Positions 33,703 to 44,514 of a DNA stretch of 64,000 bases are shown piece after piece. A program made the position numbers and the translations under genes. Where the stretch lies: positions 186,001 through 250,000 of the forward strand of contig JAPDRN010000008.1 in the NCBI GenBank assembly GCA_030247855.1, in the 5' to 3' direction. How positions within the stretch are numbered: the first letter of the stretch is position 1; each line of letters begins with the position of its first letter. Origin of the DNA: Knufia peltigerae. Taxonomy: Eukaryota > Ascomycota > Eurotiomycetes > Chaetothyriales > Trichomeriaceae. The notes beneath the pieces were generated by a model. The model was not told the DNA's origin, did no database searches, and worked only from the letters and a program-made list of their open reading frames with translations.

Positions 33703-34572
33703 ATGGCGGACTCCAGACAAACGGTCCTGATAACGGGGTGCTCTGAGGATTCCGTCGGTGAAGAGTTGGCCAAGGAATTCCATCGACGAGGCTTCCATGT
33801 CATCGCCACTGCGCGCTCTCTGTCGCGACTCACCAGGCTGACCTCGCTGGGGGTCGACACGCGCGAGCTGGACCTGCTGTCGACAGAGTCGATCCGCACC
33901 CTCTGTTCCGGCGTCACGAAGCTCGACATCCTCTTCAACAACGCCGGCGGCAACATCGTCATGCCGTTCGCGGACACCACGCCCGAAGAGTTCCGCCGCA
34001 TGTTCGAGCTCAACGTCTTCCCCCAGTTCGAACTGACCCAGATCCTCCTGCCGCACCTCATCCACTCTCAGGGCATCATCGTGAACCACACGTCGCAATC
34101 GGCGCACGCCTTGAAGTCGCCCGCGACGGCGTACGCCAGCGCAAAGGCAGCCCTCGCCACGCTCACGGACTGCATGCGCGTGGAGCTCGAGCCGTTCGAC
34201 GTCCGCGTCGTGGAGCTCGTCACGGGCGGCGTCAAGAGCAACGTCACCAAGTTCGAGACCACGTACACGCTGCCCGAGGGGTCGATCTACGGGCCCGTGA
34301 GGGAGGTGTTCGAGAGGCACATGAAGGGAGAGGACGCCCGGACCCTGGTGATGGACGGCGAAAAGTACGCGAAGCGCGTGGTGTCGGACTTGCTGGACGG
34401 GTGGTTCGGTACGCCCAAGTGGATCTGGAGGGGTGCGTTCGCGACGACGATGTACTGCGTCCTCCTCGCCAACACCGTCTGGAAGGGCTGCACCGACGGC
34501 TTGTTCAGGGCCGCCACCGGACTGGGCGGGCTGAAGCGAGAGTTGAAGAAGGCGAAACAGCACTCGTCCTGA
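33703..34572 (+). CDS. Short-chain dehydrogenase/reductase, Ayr1-like (1-acyl-DHAP reductase type)
   Basis: NAD(P)H-dependent oxidoreductase of 289 residues, no intron. Rossmann motif TGCSEDSVG (~11-19), a variant TGxxxGxG lacking the middle Gly. NNAGG is at 79-83, the catalytic Ser lies in NHTSQSA (~131), and YASAK gives Tyr144/Lys148. The active site therefore looks complete. A C-terminal hydrophobic stretch (FATTMYCVLLANTVW, ~250) followed by a basic tail fits the membrane- or lipid-droplet-anchored Ayr1 group, which reduces acyl-dihydroxyacetone phosphate. The start ACAACATGG (33703) is well placed; the frame's upstream part to 33652 gives an unlikely leader. The GC-rich gene opens a 392-codon antisense frame that I reject. 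It lies 1.5 kb from the monooxygenase, divergently transcribed. Confidence 0.9.
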   Translation: MADSRQTVLITGCSEDSVGEELAKEFHRRGFHVIATARSLSRLTRLTSLGVDTRELDLLSTESIRTLCSGVTKLDILFNNAGGNIVMPFADTTPEEFRRMFELNVFPQFELTQILLPHLIHSQGIIVNHTSQSAHALKSPATAYASAKAALATLTDCMRVELEPFDVRVVELVTGGVKSNVTKFETTYTLPEGSIYGPVREVFERHMKGEDARTLVMDGEKYAKRVVSDLLDGWFGTPKWIWRGAFATTMYCVLLANTVWKGCTDGLFRAATGLGGLKRELKKAKQHSS

Positions 34573-35223
34573 GGTTCCTGACTTTGAAGCGGAGGGGGCC
34601 ATGTCGTCGAGGATCCGCCTTGGCGAGAGGCTTTGACGATGCTGCTCGTGGACCGTCAGATTGAATGTTTGAAATTGCGTTGTGAAGGGAGCCACCATCA
34701 GACACGGAGACGGCGCGAGTTGTCTGGCTCTGGATCCCGGTCGGGCGGATCGGGAAAGAGAGGACAAATCACTAAGATTTTGGAATCAGCAAGTAAACAC
34801 AGAGAGTAATTCACAAGCTGTAGATAGTGACACGGAACTATGGGGAACAAGAAACTTGGGTTTCTTTTTTGTCTTGTAAAATTGTAGACTCGAAAGCCCA
34901 TCGTATTTCATTGTAAAGTGCATGTCCCAGGTAAGAGAGGCAACTCTCAATTACCTTGGGACCAAATCTCAAAAACTGCGCCGTTTGCCATCTTTCATTG
35001 CAATGCTGTCCCTGCTGCACTTGTTCGCTAATATAACAAATTGTCTAGTATGTCTTTACATCTTTCCCACCGCCCCGATAGCGTCAAGCATCCCATGAGC
35101 TAGTGACTCGGACTGTACAAGAGAGTCTCCCTGGAGTGTTCTCCGCTAAGCATAGAGCGGGTGAGAGGTGGTAATGCCGTCTTTATGATTTCTGGTGTAG
35201 TACTCGTCTGTGGAGGGAAATTT
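34573..35223. other. Convergent intergenic region
   Basis: 650 bp between the SDR gene and the small minus-strand gene; no element recognised beyond presumed 3' UTRs. Confidence 0.5.
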
Positions 35224-35403
35224 TTATTTCATCCATTGTGCTCTCCGTTGAGATCTTTTCCTCGCCTCGGCGACACTGGCCGGGTCTCTCATGTATCCCA
35301 AGAAGAGGCCGGCTGGGATGAGGAACGACGTGAAGAAGCCGGCGTACTGGAGTGTATGCATCGATGCCGATACTGGCGATGCCTTCCAAACAAGAGGATT
35401 CAT
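35224..35403 (-). CDS. Small single-pass membrane protein, 59 residues, unknown
   Basis: A short frame of 59 codons. It begins MNPLVWKASPVSASM, has one hydrophobic segment (~19-38, including GFFTSFLIPAGLFLGYM) and ends in a basic tail rich in Arg/Lys/Gln (EARKRSQRRAQWMK). Support for real coding: strong C/G bias at third positions (runs of GCC, GGC, TTC, CTC, ATC), AAAAATGA start context, and an A/C-rich leader (35404-35470) typical of fungal 5' UTRs. A possible 5' UTR intron (donor AAAAAGGTGAGC near 35607) is visible. The size and topology resemble small accessory subunits of mitochondrial or ER complexes, but I cannot name a family. It could also be a chance frame in GC-rich DNA. Confidence 0.6.
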   Translation of the reverse strand: MNPLVWKASPVSASMHTLQYAGFFTSFLIPAGLFLGYMRDPASVAEARKRSQRRAQWMK

Positions 35404-36585
35404 TTTTGGGTTTTTGGGATTTTTGAGATTTTGGGGGTTGTTGTTGATTTGTGGTGGTGGTGGTGGTGTATGTTTTTGCTGGAATTTGAGGTGATCGATG
35501 CAGGTATGTATAATATATCAGATGTCGAAAAGATGTATTTCAATGTCGGATTGATATGATGAATATCGTAGTGACAAGGAAAGAGTTGCAAAGTACTGAA
35601 GCTCACCTTTTTGTACTTGGACCTACCAGTTCAAATGTTGATCGTGGTCTGATACACGAGGCACGAAATCATACTTGCACATACCGAGTAACAATCATAC
35701 CACTATTGATGGGTTGCACTGATGATGTCCCGGGGGGCGGGTATGGAAAAATGATGGGCAAGTCCGTAGGAGTCTTTGGAAATCAAAAAAGTGTCAGGAG
35801 ATGATTATCATGAGCGCCCTGATGTTGGGAACACACGTGAGGCTTTTAACAAGGATGGACGGTGGTGTGACTGATGATGACTGGACGGGCGATTCTACTA
35901 TGTGCCGCTCTGATCCCCCGAATTTTTTTTGGCGGTGGCAGCCTCGTCGGCAACGTCCGATCCTACCTAGAAAACCGGGAGTACGAGTTGAGGCATTTGG
36001 TCAACTCTGCTGGACAGGGCCAGAATCTGTGTTCTTAGGAGAGCCATTGGTTTTCCCCACAGATGATCGATCTGGCCTCCTAGGTGCTCTAATCTAAGAA
36101 AAGAACATTCAGTTTGGTTCATCATGGTCAGACATTTGGCTGGCGAGGCGGCAGCACTTGGTCAAAGGGCGAACGAACATAAAATGTCCAATGATAATGG
36201 TTCTTCTATTAGACCTGCCGAAGAGGTAACTCAGACTCATAGTCAATACCCTACACGCTGAGGATAGGTTATTATATCAGTAGGTCATCAATCACGTCAA
36301 TAGAGACATGATGTGTCGATGAGAGACCACAAGGCTGAAGATGAACAAATACTCCATACTTAACGGGTCAACTTCGGCTTCTCTGTCAACGAACATCTGT
36401 CCTCCGATGCTGGCAATGGATGAGAGGTAGAGTCAACGACACACATTAACAATTCACCACAGAGTAAATAACAAGGCAAAACAATGCGCGTTCAATGACC
36501 TTTACAGATGTTACAGACGACTTGACATTTTCTTCATAGTAGTCTACCGAGACTGGAAACCAACACCATCACCACTACCACCAAG
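35404..36585. other. Divergent intergenic region between the small membrane protein gene and SPC2
   Basis: 1.2 kb with both promoters. It holds a (GGT)n microsatellite at 35451-35469 and a few domain-free frames. No RNA gene recognised. Confidence 0.5.
35451..35469. repeat. (GGT)n microsatellite
   Basis: Six trinucleotide units. On the minus strand it is a (CCA)n run inside the presumed leader of the 59-residue gene. Confidence 0.9.
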
Positions 36586-37522
36586 ATGTCCTCACCACCT
36601 CAAAAAGTTTCCCTCTACTCCGTCAACGGTATGTATATCATTACTCATCTCTTCCAGTGCAGACATCCCAGATCTAACTCGGTTTTGCACAGATCTCAAA
36701 AATGCCACCGACGACGCGTTGGCACCGTACCTCACGAGCCTCCCCAAACCATACACGTTCAAACAACAACATTCCAGCACCAACGTCCGACTGATCCTGG
36801 GCTACAGCGCGGTCGTGATAGCTGGGATACTCTTCTACGCCGACTACAAACTAGGTTGGGACGCGACAAAGGCATACACCGGTCCGGCCTGCGTGGCGTA
36901 CTTTGTCCTCAATGGTCTATTGACTTATTGGATCTGGGCTGTCGAAGCTGGTACAGTGTTTGTCGGTACGAGAGAGGGAGGACAAAAGGTTAGACCACTG
37001 TTTTTATCGCTCTCCCACACACACACACACACACATGCTTCAAACCCCCCAAATTTAGTTCCTCCACCGTTTCCTCAAGTCTTTCCGCAATACCGATACT
37101 GACGATTACTCTTCGTGGTTTCGTGGTGTATACAGTTGACCCTAAAATCCTCGACTCAAAAGTACAAACCAATTTACAAACTCAAAGTGTCTTACGAGGC
37201 GCCGTCGGGCAAAAAGTGGCAAGACAGAGAGATCGAAGGCTCATTCACACAATGGTTCAACACCCACGGATACCTGCAAAAGAAGGAACTCCAGTCCTGG
37301 CTGGCACAGAACATTGAAGTCTTGGGCGTGGCACAAAAGGAAGGAAAAGCCGCCGTCGAACCCACCACGGAAACCCCGGCAATTGACGATGCCACACTGG
37401 CAGCCATCTCGGGAGCGGGAGGTATGAGTTTCTCGTCGGGCGCCGACGCGGGGACCGTACCTATTCCAGCTACACCTTCAACAACAGCCAAAAAGGGAAG
37501 ATCGAAGAAGAAGACGACGTAG
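36586..37522 (+). CDS. SPC2: Signal peptidase complex subunit 2
   Basis: Non-catalytic ER-membrane subunit of the signal peptidase complex that links the enzyme to the translocon. Three exons: 36586-36628, 36693-36988 and 37136-37522, with introns of 64 and 147 nt, giving 241 residues. The SPCS2 pattern is clear. An N-terminal helix (DLKNATDDALAPYL) is followed by TM1 (LILGYSAVVIAGILFYADYK) and TM2 (CVAYFVLNGLLTYWIWAVE). The lumen-distal domain contains KPIYKLKVSYEAPSGKKW and FTQWFNTHGYLQKKELQSWL. A low-complexity tail ends in KKGRSKKKTT. The second intron carries a (CA)n run. Confidence 0.93.
37016..37035. repeat. (CA)10 microsatellite in SPC2 intron 2
   Basis: Ten perfect CA units just downstream of the intron's 5' end. 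It is probably length-variable between strains. Confidence 0.95.
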
Positions 37523-38518
37523 GCCAATTTGTCGACCACCGCACCAGAATATGACGCATCCAAAATCCATCTGTCCTAGGTTCATCACCCTTTTTGCCAG
37601 TCCTATGACATGCATGCGCGCGACTAAGGGTTTCTGAGGTGGAAGACGCGGGACCAGAAAATACCCACCACCCTATCAATCTCACTTCAGACGTCGTAGA
37701 GCAGTGGGGGGGGGCGGTTATTTCCAGACACGCATCGATTCCACGGTACTGTGAAGACCAACCTCGGCGCTGAAAACCAGGCCCACCCGCTCATACGGGA
37801 CCTATTTCACACACTCGTCTGACACCTTCGGCGAGAGTGATCTACATTGACACCGAGAGTCGAGTAAGCCTCGAGAAGAACCGCCGTGAACTCGGAACTC
37901 GTGACTGTATGAGCGTGGGATTGGTTTCCTCTTTGGACTGGACGAGAATGAACCCGGTCCAGTCAGTGGCTGCCCATTCAGGATTCCTTTACCAGACCAC
38001 GTCAAAAGTGCAGGACACTAGAAAGACTCGGGGATAGAATCAAACTGGTCGTGAATGGCAAGTGAGTCTCGGATGCTCCTCGTCTCTACCTTCCAAACGG
38101 ACGGAAATTTTGAAAGGATACCTCTCGCAACATTCAGTATGAGCTTGATACACAATGAACGTAATGATCGGATGCGCATCTTCTCTCTACCTTTGCAAAA
38201 TTCTGTTCAATTCTCATTTCATTCACTCAGGCCGCGGGACATTCATCAAACTTTCTCTCCCGTCTCATTTCTTCTCCTCGTGCTGCTACACATTCGATTG
38301 TACGGGCAGAAATTATCCTTCGGTCTCGTCCTTTGTGTCTAATTTTTTTTTGAATCGTCATTCAGCAAAGCAAGCCAGCAAAACCAGCGCTACTATTTCC
38401 CCGTTGTACGGAACGACAACAACAACAACAAAATACTGGAGTACCACCAAGTCTCCTATATCCCCCTGAGAAATGCATACGTCCGTACACCCTTTGATCT
38501 CGTTCCATGCATATATGC
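37523..38518. other. Convergent intergenic region
   Basis: About 1 kb between SPC2 and SEC21 3' ends. Frames of 60-95 codons lack domains. Nothing recognised. Confidence 0.5.
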
Positions 38519-41398
38519 TCACGACAACACCGAGATGATCGCCCCCGACAAGCCGGCTTCATCTGTCCGAACAGATACCTTGACTGTGACGCCCGACTTG
38601 GCAGAAAACACCATCTTGACAAGCGCAGCAACGCGTCCACCGGTCACTGACTTGCCGTAAAGTTTCAAAGTATGCGTGCTGTTGGACAAAACCACGTCTG
38701 TGCCTTCGAGGGGTTGTAGAGAAAGTGTCTGGGTGAGTTGTTCCGTAGCGTCTGAAGGATCAAAAATTAGCATGAAGCACGCTCCAACCGAGCGTCGTAA
38801 ATACTTACCTGACAGGCTTTTAACGCTCGCCAGTTGCAATGTGTCGCTAGATTCTTCGCCGTTGGCACCTGTTCCCTCCCAAATGTGATCAAAGCTACCA
38901 GCAAAGGCAGGTGAGACAAAGTCTGCTCCTGTGAGCTCGAGACTCTCGACCTCATACTCGTCTTCGTATCCGCCTTCTTCGGCCTCGCCTGTGGTTGGGT
39001 CGATTTCTTTGCTGGTGAATTTGAGGACGTTGCTGAATGTGCTGATAGGGAAAGATGCCTCTCCTTCGACCTTTTTGAAAGCGACATAAACAACGCCAGG
39101 CTCGTTGGTCTTCAGAGCATTGGCAGGGATGATGAATTCCTCTTCCAGAATCGGCTCTTCGTCTTCAGATGTTGTAGCTAGGACTGAAACGTTTTCAAGC
39201 ACTGTTTGGTCCAATGTGTTCTTGATGTCATACTGGATAACCACATGCTCCTTGAAGATATGCTTGACTGCGGAAACGACGTACTCGGTCTCGCTCTCCG
39301 TAAGCGCAACCACAGAGCTGGACTTGAGCACCGGCCCGTAAGCGGCAAGCTCAGGTATTCTCGAGAATTCTTGGGTATACTTCTGGGCGGCAGCTGCGGC
39401 AGATGGACCGTCTGCAAGACCATTTGCCTTTGGCTTGGCTGGTCCGGTGCTGGGAGCCTTGAGCGTTGGGGTAGCGGTGGTGAGCTTCTTGGTCCGTTCT
39501 TCGGCCAAGGCCTGCTCCTGTGAGACCACCGGGACCAGGCTAATGTCGAAAGCTTTGCTGAAGACCGACTTATCGTCTGATGTCACATACATGACGAGTT
39601 TGTGTTCGAAGGTTGATAATGAGTATGTTGAATCGTTCTTGACAAATCGTTCGGCAATATCGTCTTCTTCATCCATCAACCGCAAGTTCAGTGCGGCTCG
39701 GTCACGAACCTCGTCATCTGTATCGTCCAAGCACCTCGTCAACAATACCTTGACACTCTTCTTGACCTCCGGGTCCTTTTGTCCAACACCGAATTTCGCT
39801 AAGGCAGTCACTGCGGCGGCTCTAACCAAAGCATTCTCCAGAACGACTCTGTTGTAGATGTATCGGATGTACTTTGTGGGCTGCGGTGTCTTTGGACCTT
39901 CGACGCCGATCAAGTGCAAGATGCGGACGGCAAGCTTTGTGAACTCGCAATCCTCGATGAACTCGCATAGATGAGACAAAGTTTCTTCCTTGCTTCCCGG
40001 CACGAACTTAATCAGGTCAAACATACTCTCAACAACAGCACGCTTAAATTCGTAGCCACCCTCATCGCGGAGAATCGTACTCAGGAATGTGAGCATACCA
40101 GCTTGCTTGCTAGGGAACTTCATGCAGAGAGTACGGATCGCTTCAACAATGGTGATCTTGAATTCGTCCGTGATCTCGGCCATGAATCCTTGGATCTGCT
40201 TCATCAATCGGTCAACGCTAGCTTCATTACCAGTCTTGAGCAGAGTAGTGATAGCAAAGGTCGCAATGCTTCGATTGCTGTTGGAGATCAGTGCCTCGAT
40301 GTCGGGGTTGGCGGAATGTACGGCTTGCGGCTTGAAGGACGCGAAAGAATGGAGGATCCGAATAGCCGCAAATTTGGTGACTGCTCGGGGTGAAGTCAGG
40401 AAAGACTGCAGAACATGGATCGCCTGTGCCGCCTCGGCATCAGTCACATCTGGCATGTTGCAGATTGCCTTGGCTGCTTCGAAATTGACCATTTCACTCT
40501 TGTGTCGCAGCCAAGTATCAAGCATCTGCATCATGGGTTTCCTCAGGCTGGCATCTTCTTCCGCGAGTCGAGCAGCTAGTCGGACAAGCATCATGACACC
40601 AGCCGGGCTCTTGACAGCTCCCGCCGCGCCATATTGCTGCACCATCTTGACCAAGGCCATCCGATCATGAGATCGCATCTGATACAGCAAACCGATAGCG
40701 TGGTACTGATTCATGTAATTTGTGTTGGCTGCTGCCAGGGAGTGTTGAGAACTGCCCCCAAAGCTCAAGAAGCCACCACCAGATTTCGATGAGGACGCTG
40801 CCTCCTGGGTTTCGCTCTGCCACCTTCTAACCACATCTCTCGCTATTGGCAGGAGATGATACGAGGACACTAGCGCCGCAGAAGAAACTGCTGGAGACTT
40901 ATCGACTATGGCAGTCTTGATCAGTCGTTCAATACCTTGGACTGTGGTGGCGTCGATGATTCTGCAGAGTGCTCGGATAGAATTGGCTTTGTAGATGATC
41001 TCACTTCCCACCGTCATATCCTTCATGATGATACTGGTAGACATTATCACATCCTCGGCCGTATGGGCCAGCTCTTTCAAAATCAGATAGACCATTTGGC
41101 GTAAGGAGGGGTCCTTGTTCTGGAATAATTTGGAAATACCGAAAAACAACGTCGTAGCTTCATTCGTAGGGAACTTCTCCCCGGTAAAGAGGAGGACGCC
41201 GATCTTCGTGAGAAGTGTCCGGCATTTTCGAGGGGAGATGGGGGAGGAATTGAACAATCGAGCTGAAGTACGGTCAGTTGGGAGTATGCCAAAATGTCAC
41301 AATAAGCGCAAAAGTATACCATCTTGAAAGACAGAGGTACGGTCCAGCTTGAAGCCGACGGAGTGGTCAGCATCCTCGTCCTTCTTTGCGTAACTCAT
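38519..41398 (-). CDS. SEC21: Coatomer subunit gamma (COPI coat)
   Basis: Large subunit of the F-COPI adaptor that sorts cargo for Golgi-to-ER traffic. Exon 1 (41398-41320) encodes MSYAKKDEDADHSVGFKL. A 57-nt intron (41263-41319) leads into ARLFNSSPISPRKCR, giving 921 residues. The N-terminal adaptin-type helical solenoid covers ~25-560 (LFFGISKLFQ, LRQMVYLILKELA). A Pro/Ala linker and the C-terminal appendage (PELAAYGPVLKSS, then VYVAFKK) follow. A second 57-nt intron lies at 38752-38808 (GTAAGT donor, TTCAG acceptor). It is a multiple of three and stop-free, so unspliced reading adds 19 foreign residues inside the appendage. Splicing restores SLSDATEQLTQTL. Confidence 0.95.
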
Positions 41399-41857
41399 TG
41401 TAAATATGGTCCTTCGTGTATTCTTGGGTGTGTGTATGTTGGAGTTGGATAACGAGGATGCCCTGAAAAGCACAAGGAGAATAACGGGAATTTGGCGTGG
41501 ACTACCGCACGATCATGTCGCGGAGAAGGAAGAAAGGAAGAGTATGTCTGGAGAGGGAGAGACTGACGTGGATTGCACGCTGAAAGAGTGTCAACAAGGG
41601 AAAAGTGTCGACGTGAGGCCGTTGAAAGTCGCAGGGGGATGTCTACAGTGTCCTCGCCGAAGCCAAATTCTTGTGGAGTGCGCGTTGTGCGCCACACTTG
41701 AAAGCCACTGTGGCTGTAGCGTGTCTTGTCACATTGACGACGCTTCAGATCCTTCACTTCATCCCAGATCATTGGTGCCTAGACAAAATTCGACACCTAG
41801 TTGGAGGTCAGGATGAAAATTTGAAGGTGCTGCGATCACTCCCTATCTCTCTTCAAC
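41399..41857. promoter_or_regulatory. Divergent promoter region of SEC21 and PLP2
   Basis: 459 bp between the start codons of SEC21 (-) and PLP2 (+). Overlapping 125-136 codon frames here are low-quality. Both promoters must be inside. Confidence 0.5.
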
Positions 41858-42664
41858 ATGGATATGCCAGTCAATGTGCCAGTTGATGACCCGAATGCCG
41901 ATACAGAATGGTAAGCGAAATACATCTGCCCTGTGTCTACCCGCCCTGTTGCAAGCAAAGATTCATGTTCATACTTTGATGACAGGAATGATATTCTCCG
42001 CAAACATGGCATCATCCCAGAGAAGCCAAAAGATCCAGAGCCAATCATTCAAGAAGCTCTTCTCGAGGCTACACGCAAAGCCCACGAGAATCGGCTCGAG
42101 GATAAAGACTTAGATGAACTCGCCGACCTGGAGGATGAAGAGGACGAGGCATTTTTGGAGCAGTACCGGCAACGTCGCCTCGCCGAACTCTCAACTCTTC
42201 AGAAGAAAAGTGTCTATGGTCAAGTCTATCCACTTCAGAAGCCCGACTATGCGCGAGACGTCACGGACGAGAGTGCCAATGCATTTGTACTTGTCAACTT
42301 GACGTCTTCGCTTGGAACGAATGTCGAGTCCCGAGTTTTGACTGAAGTCTGGCGTCAAGCAGCGGCAAAGTATGGCGATATCAAATTCTGCCAGATAAGA
42401 GCCGACCTGTGTATCGAAGGTTACCCTGAACGCAACACACCAACAATTCTGATCTACAAGGACGGTGATATCAGGAGGCAGGTTATAACCCTGGCACAGT
42501 TGAACGGACCACGGACGAATCTTCGCAACATCGAGCAGCTTCTCGTGGACGTTGGCGCGATCAACGAGAACGACATGCGCCTTAAGCGAAAAGATAGTGA
42601 GGAAGAGCTCGGCGGCAACAAAAAACCCATAGATGATGATGGTGATGATGATGATTGGGACTAG
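41858..42664 (+). CDS. PLP2: Phosducin-like protein, Plp2/PDCL3 type
   Basis: Co-chaperone of the CCT/TRiC chaperonin in actin and tubulin folding. Exon 1 (41858-41910) encodes MDMPVNVPVDDPNADTEW; a 75-nt intron (41911-41985) joins NDILRKHGIIPEKP. WNDILR..GIIP is the family's N-terminal signature. A charged helix follows (HENRLEDKDLDELADLED, FLEQYRQRRLAEL), then the thioredoxin-like domain (FVLVNLTSS, FCQIRADLCIEGYPERNTP, TILIYKDGDI). There are 243 residues. The tail is Asp-rich, encoded by GAT/GGT repeats at 42631-42655, and ends in DDWD. Assignment to PLP2 rather than PLP1 rests on the N-terminal signature. Confidence 0.93.
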
Positions 42665-43453
42665 CGACGAAATTTTAGATCGGTCAAGCTATACGGACCA
42701 AAACCACTCTCTACGAACCCTTACAGTCCCTAAGTTTCTCCGCGAAGCTCAGTATTCGACCACCAAGCACTCTCAAAATTTGCACAGCTCAATTCCGCAG
42801 GCTGCTGCTAAAATGCTAGGTCGAGATGACAACGGACCGCTCAAAGGATATGATCGGTTCCGCCTGTAGTCTGCCAGTCTTCTGGTATATAACTTCCGTC
42901 AGTCTTCAAGGGCCCTCGCGAGACAGACTTCTCTGCTCTGGTCCGAGTGTCGATCAAACTGGCAGTGTCGAGAAAACAGTCAACGCATCCTAGTCTCTAG
43001 CCAGCTTGATACGCTGCCGTCGGCTCTCGCTTGTTCGGGTAGCAAATGACACTCGAACCAGCCGATGCTGCATATGCGGCTGCGGTTCGAGGTAGAGCCG
43101 TGTCGCCTGTAGAAAATATGTTTATTTTCGAGTTTGCCTGAGCATCATGAAATGATAGTGTCGTGTAGACACTCTGATCCAGAGCATCAACCTTGGACTC
43201 AAAAAAGATTCTCAAGCATTGAAGAGGCTCTCAAGTTGTCGATCCCGTCATGGGACACAAAGCAGCCTCTCGACGACAAAGATAGGACCCTTCAGTCAAA
43301 AGAGCTCAAACAAGTCCTCCTAATTCAAAATATTTGTTGATGTAAAGTGCACCATGACGCCTCGCTTAAATCAAAATTCCAGTACTAGATATCCCACAAA
43401 GCCATGGTGAACCAACAAATCAGCAGACTCCCTGCATAGGGAGCCAAATAAAT
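42665..43453. other. Convergent intergenic region
   Basis: About 790 bp between PLP2 and the bZIP gene. A 72-codon minus-strand frame (42997-43215) is unconvincing. No element recognised. Confidence 0.5.
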
Positions 43454-44514
43454 TCAAATCAACTCGTCCCGACCACCTGCGACTGCACTCTCGCTAATCG
43501 CCTGCCTAACATCGCTCTCCAAAAAGATTGGCCCTTGGCCATCACACCTGGCCATCTTCTTCAATCGTTCACATACATCGCCTACATCAACCAGACCCTT
43601 CCGGAACAACTCGTGCGCCTGGATATAATCCCAGGTTGCACCAGCGCCGAGTAGTTGTTCGCCAGTCTCGTCATCGATGGTGATGGTCCTCATCGTGCCG
43701 AAATGTGCGTATTTGGAGAACGGCTCAGCTCCAGAGGCCATGCTACTGGGCGAGGAGCGTGGCTTTGCAGGTAGATCTGTCGGTACGAAACGCATGGGAC
43801 CGACCAAAGCATCGGGCTCTTCCATGAACGGTGTGGGCCCGTTGGACGCAGAACCAGACGTAGCTCGCAAGATTTCGTTCTCGGTTGCGACTTTGGCCAG
43901 TTCCCGACGTAGCCTTTCATTCTCGCCATTCAAAGTCATCGATTGGCGCTGCAAAGTGGAAAGTCTGGCTTCGAGGTCCTTTACGTGTTTTTCTTTCCTT
44001 TCTCTGAATGCGCGTTGCCTATTTATTACATCAGCAATCCCATTGCCATACGCAACACGATATTAAATCCCTACGCTGCTCGGTTCTGCGCCTTCCGCTT
44101 GTTTTGTTGCGGTGTCAATAAGTCCTTCTCTTCACTGCTACTTCGGCCAACAACTGTCTCTTCTGCGGGCACTTCCGCTACCGTTGCAGTGAATCCTTTC
44201 GAGTCGCCATCAGGTATGGATAACATCGAATCCTGATGTACATCGAGCGGAGGGGATACGTTATTGGGTTGATGTGGCTGGGCGAGAAACGTGGAGGGGT
44301 CATAGTGGAAATTTTGCTGAAAGGCAGCGAAAGCGGAATCATATTGGTCCTGTGAGACTGTCAAAGGAGCCAGATCGACGTCCAAAGAGGTACTCACATT
44401 GGAGGCATTAGGATTGAAGTCGTCCAGTGTCGGCGCATGGTTGTTGCTGGGCGTGTGTGAGAGTCCAAAGAATTGGTACGGTTGGGGGGCAGAAGTAAAA
44501 TATGAGAAATCCAT
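43454..44514 (-). CDS. AP-1/Yap-type bZIP transcription factor
   Basis: DNA-binding regulator of 334 residues. Exons 44514-44075 and 44018-43454 are separated by a 56-nt intron (donor GTAGGG, acceptor AATAG) that splits the basic region. Splicing gives NKRKAQNRAAQRAFRERKEK (~139-158), whose NxxAQxxFR pattern marks the fungal Yap/Pap1 subfamily. A leucine zipper follows (ARLSTLQRQSMTLNGENERL). The N-terminus is Gln/Ser/Pro-rich. A C-terminal module (TWDYIQAHELFRKG, then VCERLKKMARCDGQGPIF) is conserved-looking. I see only two cysteines there, so the classic redox-sensing Cys-rich domains of Yap1 are not evident. The start at 44514 has GAGCCATGG context. The leader region 44515-44700 on this strand has no ATG. 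Confidence 0.9.

Noticed and set aside
33589..34767. 392-codon minus-strand frame opposite the SDR gene
   Set aside because: Antisense shadow; the plus strand carries an intact SDR active site and good start context.
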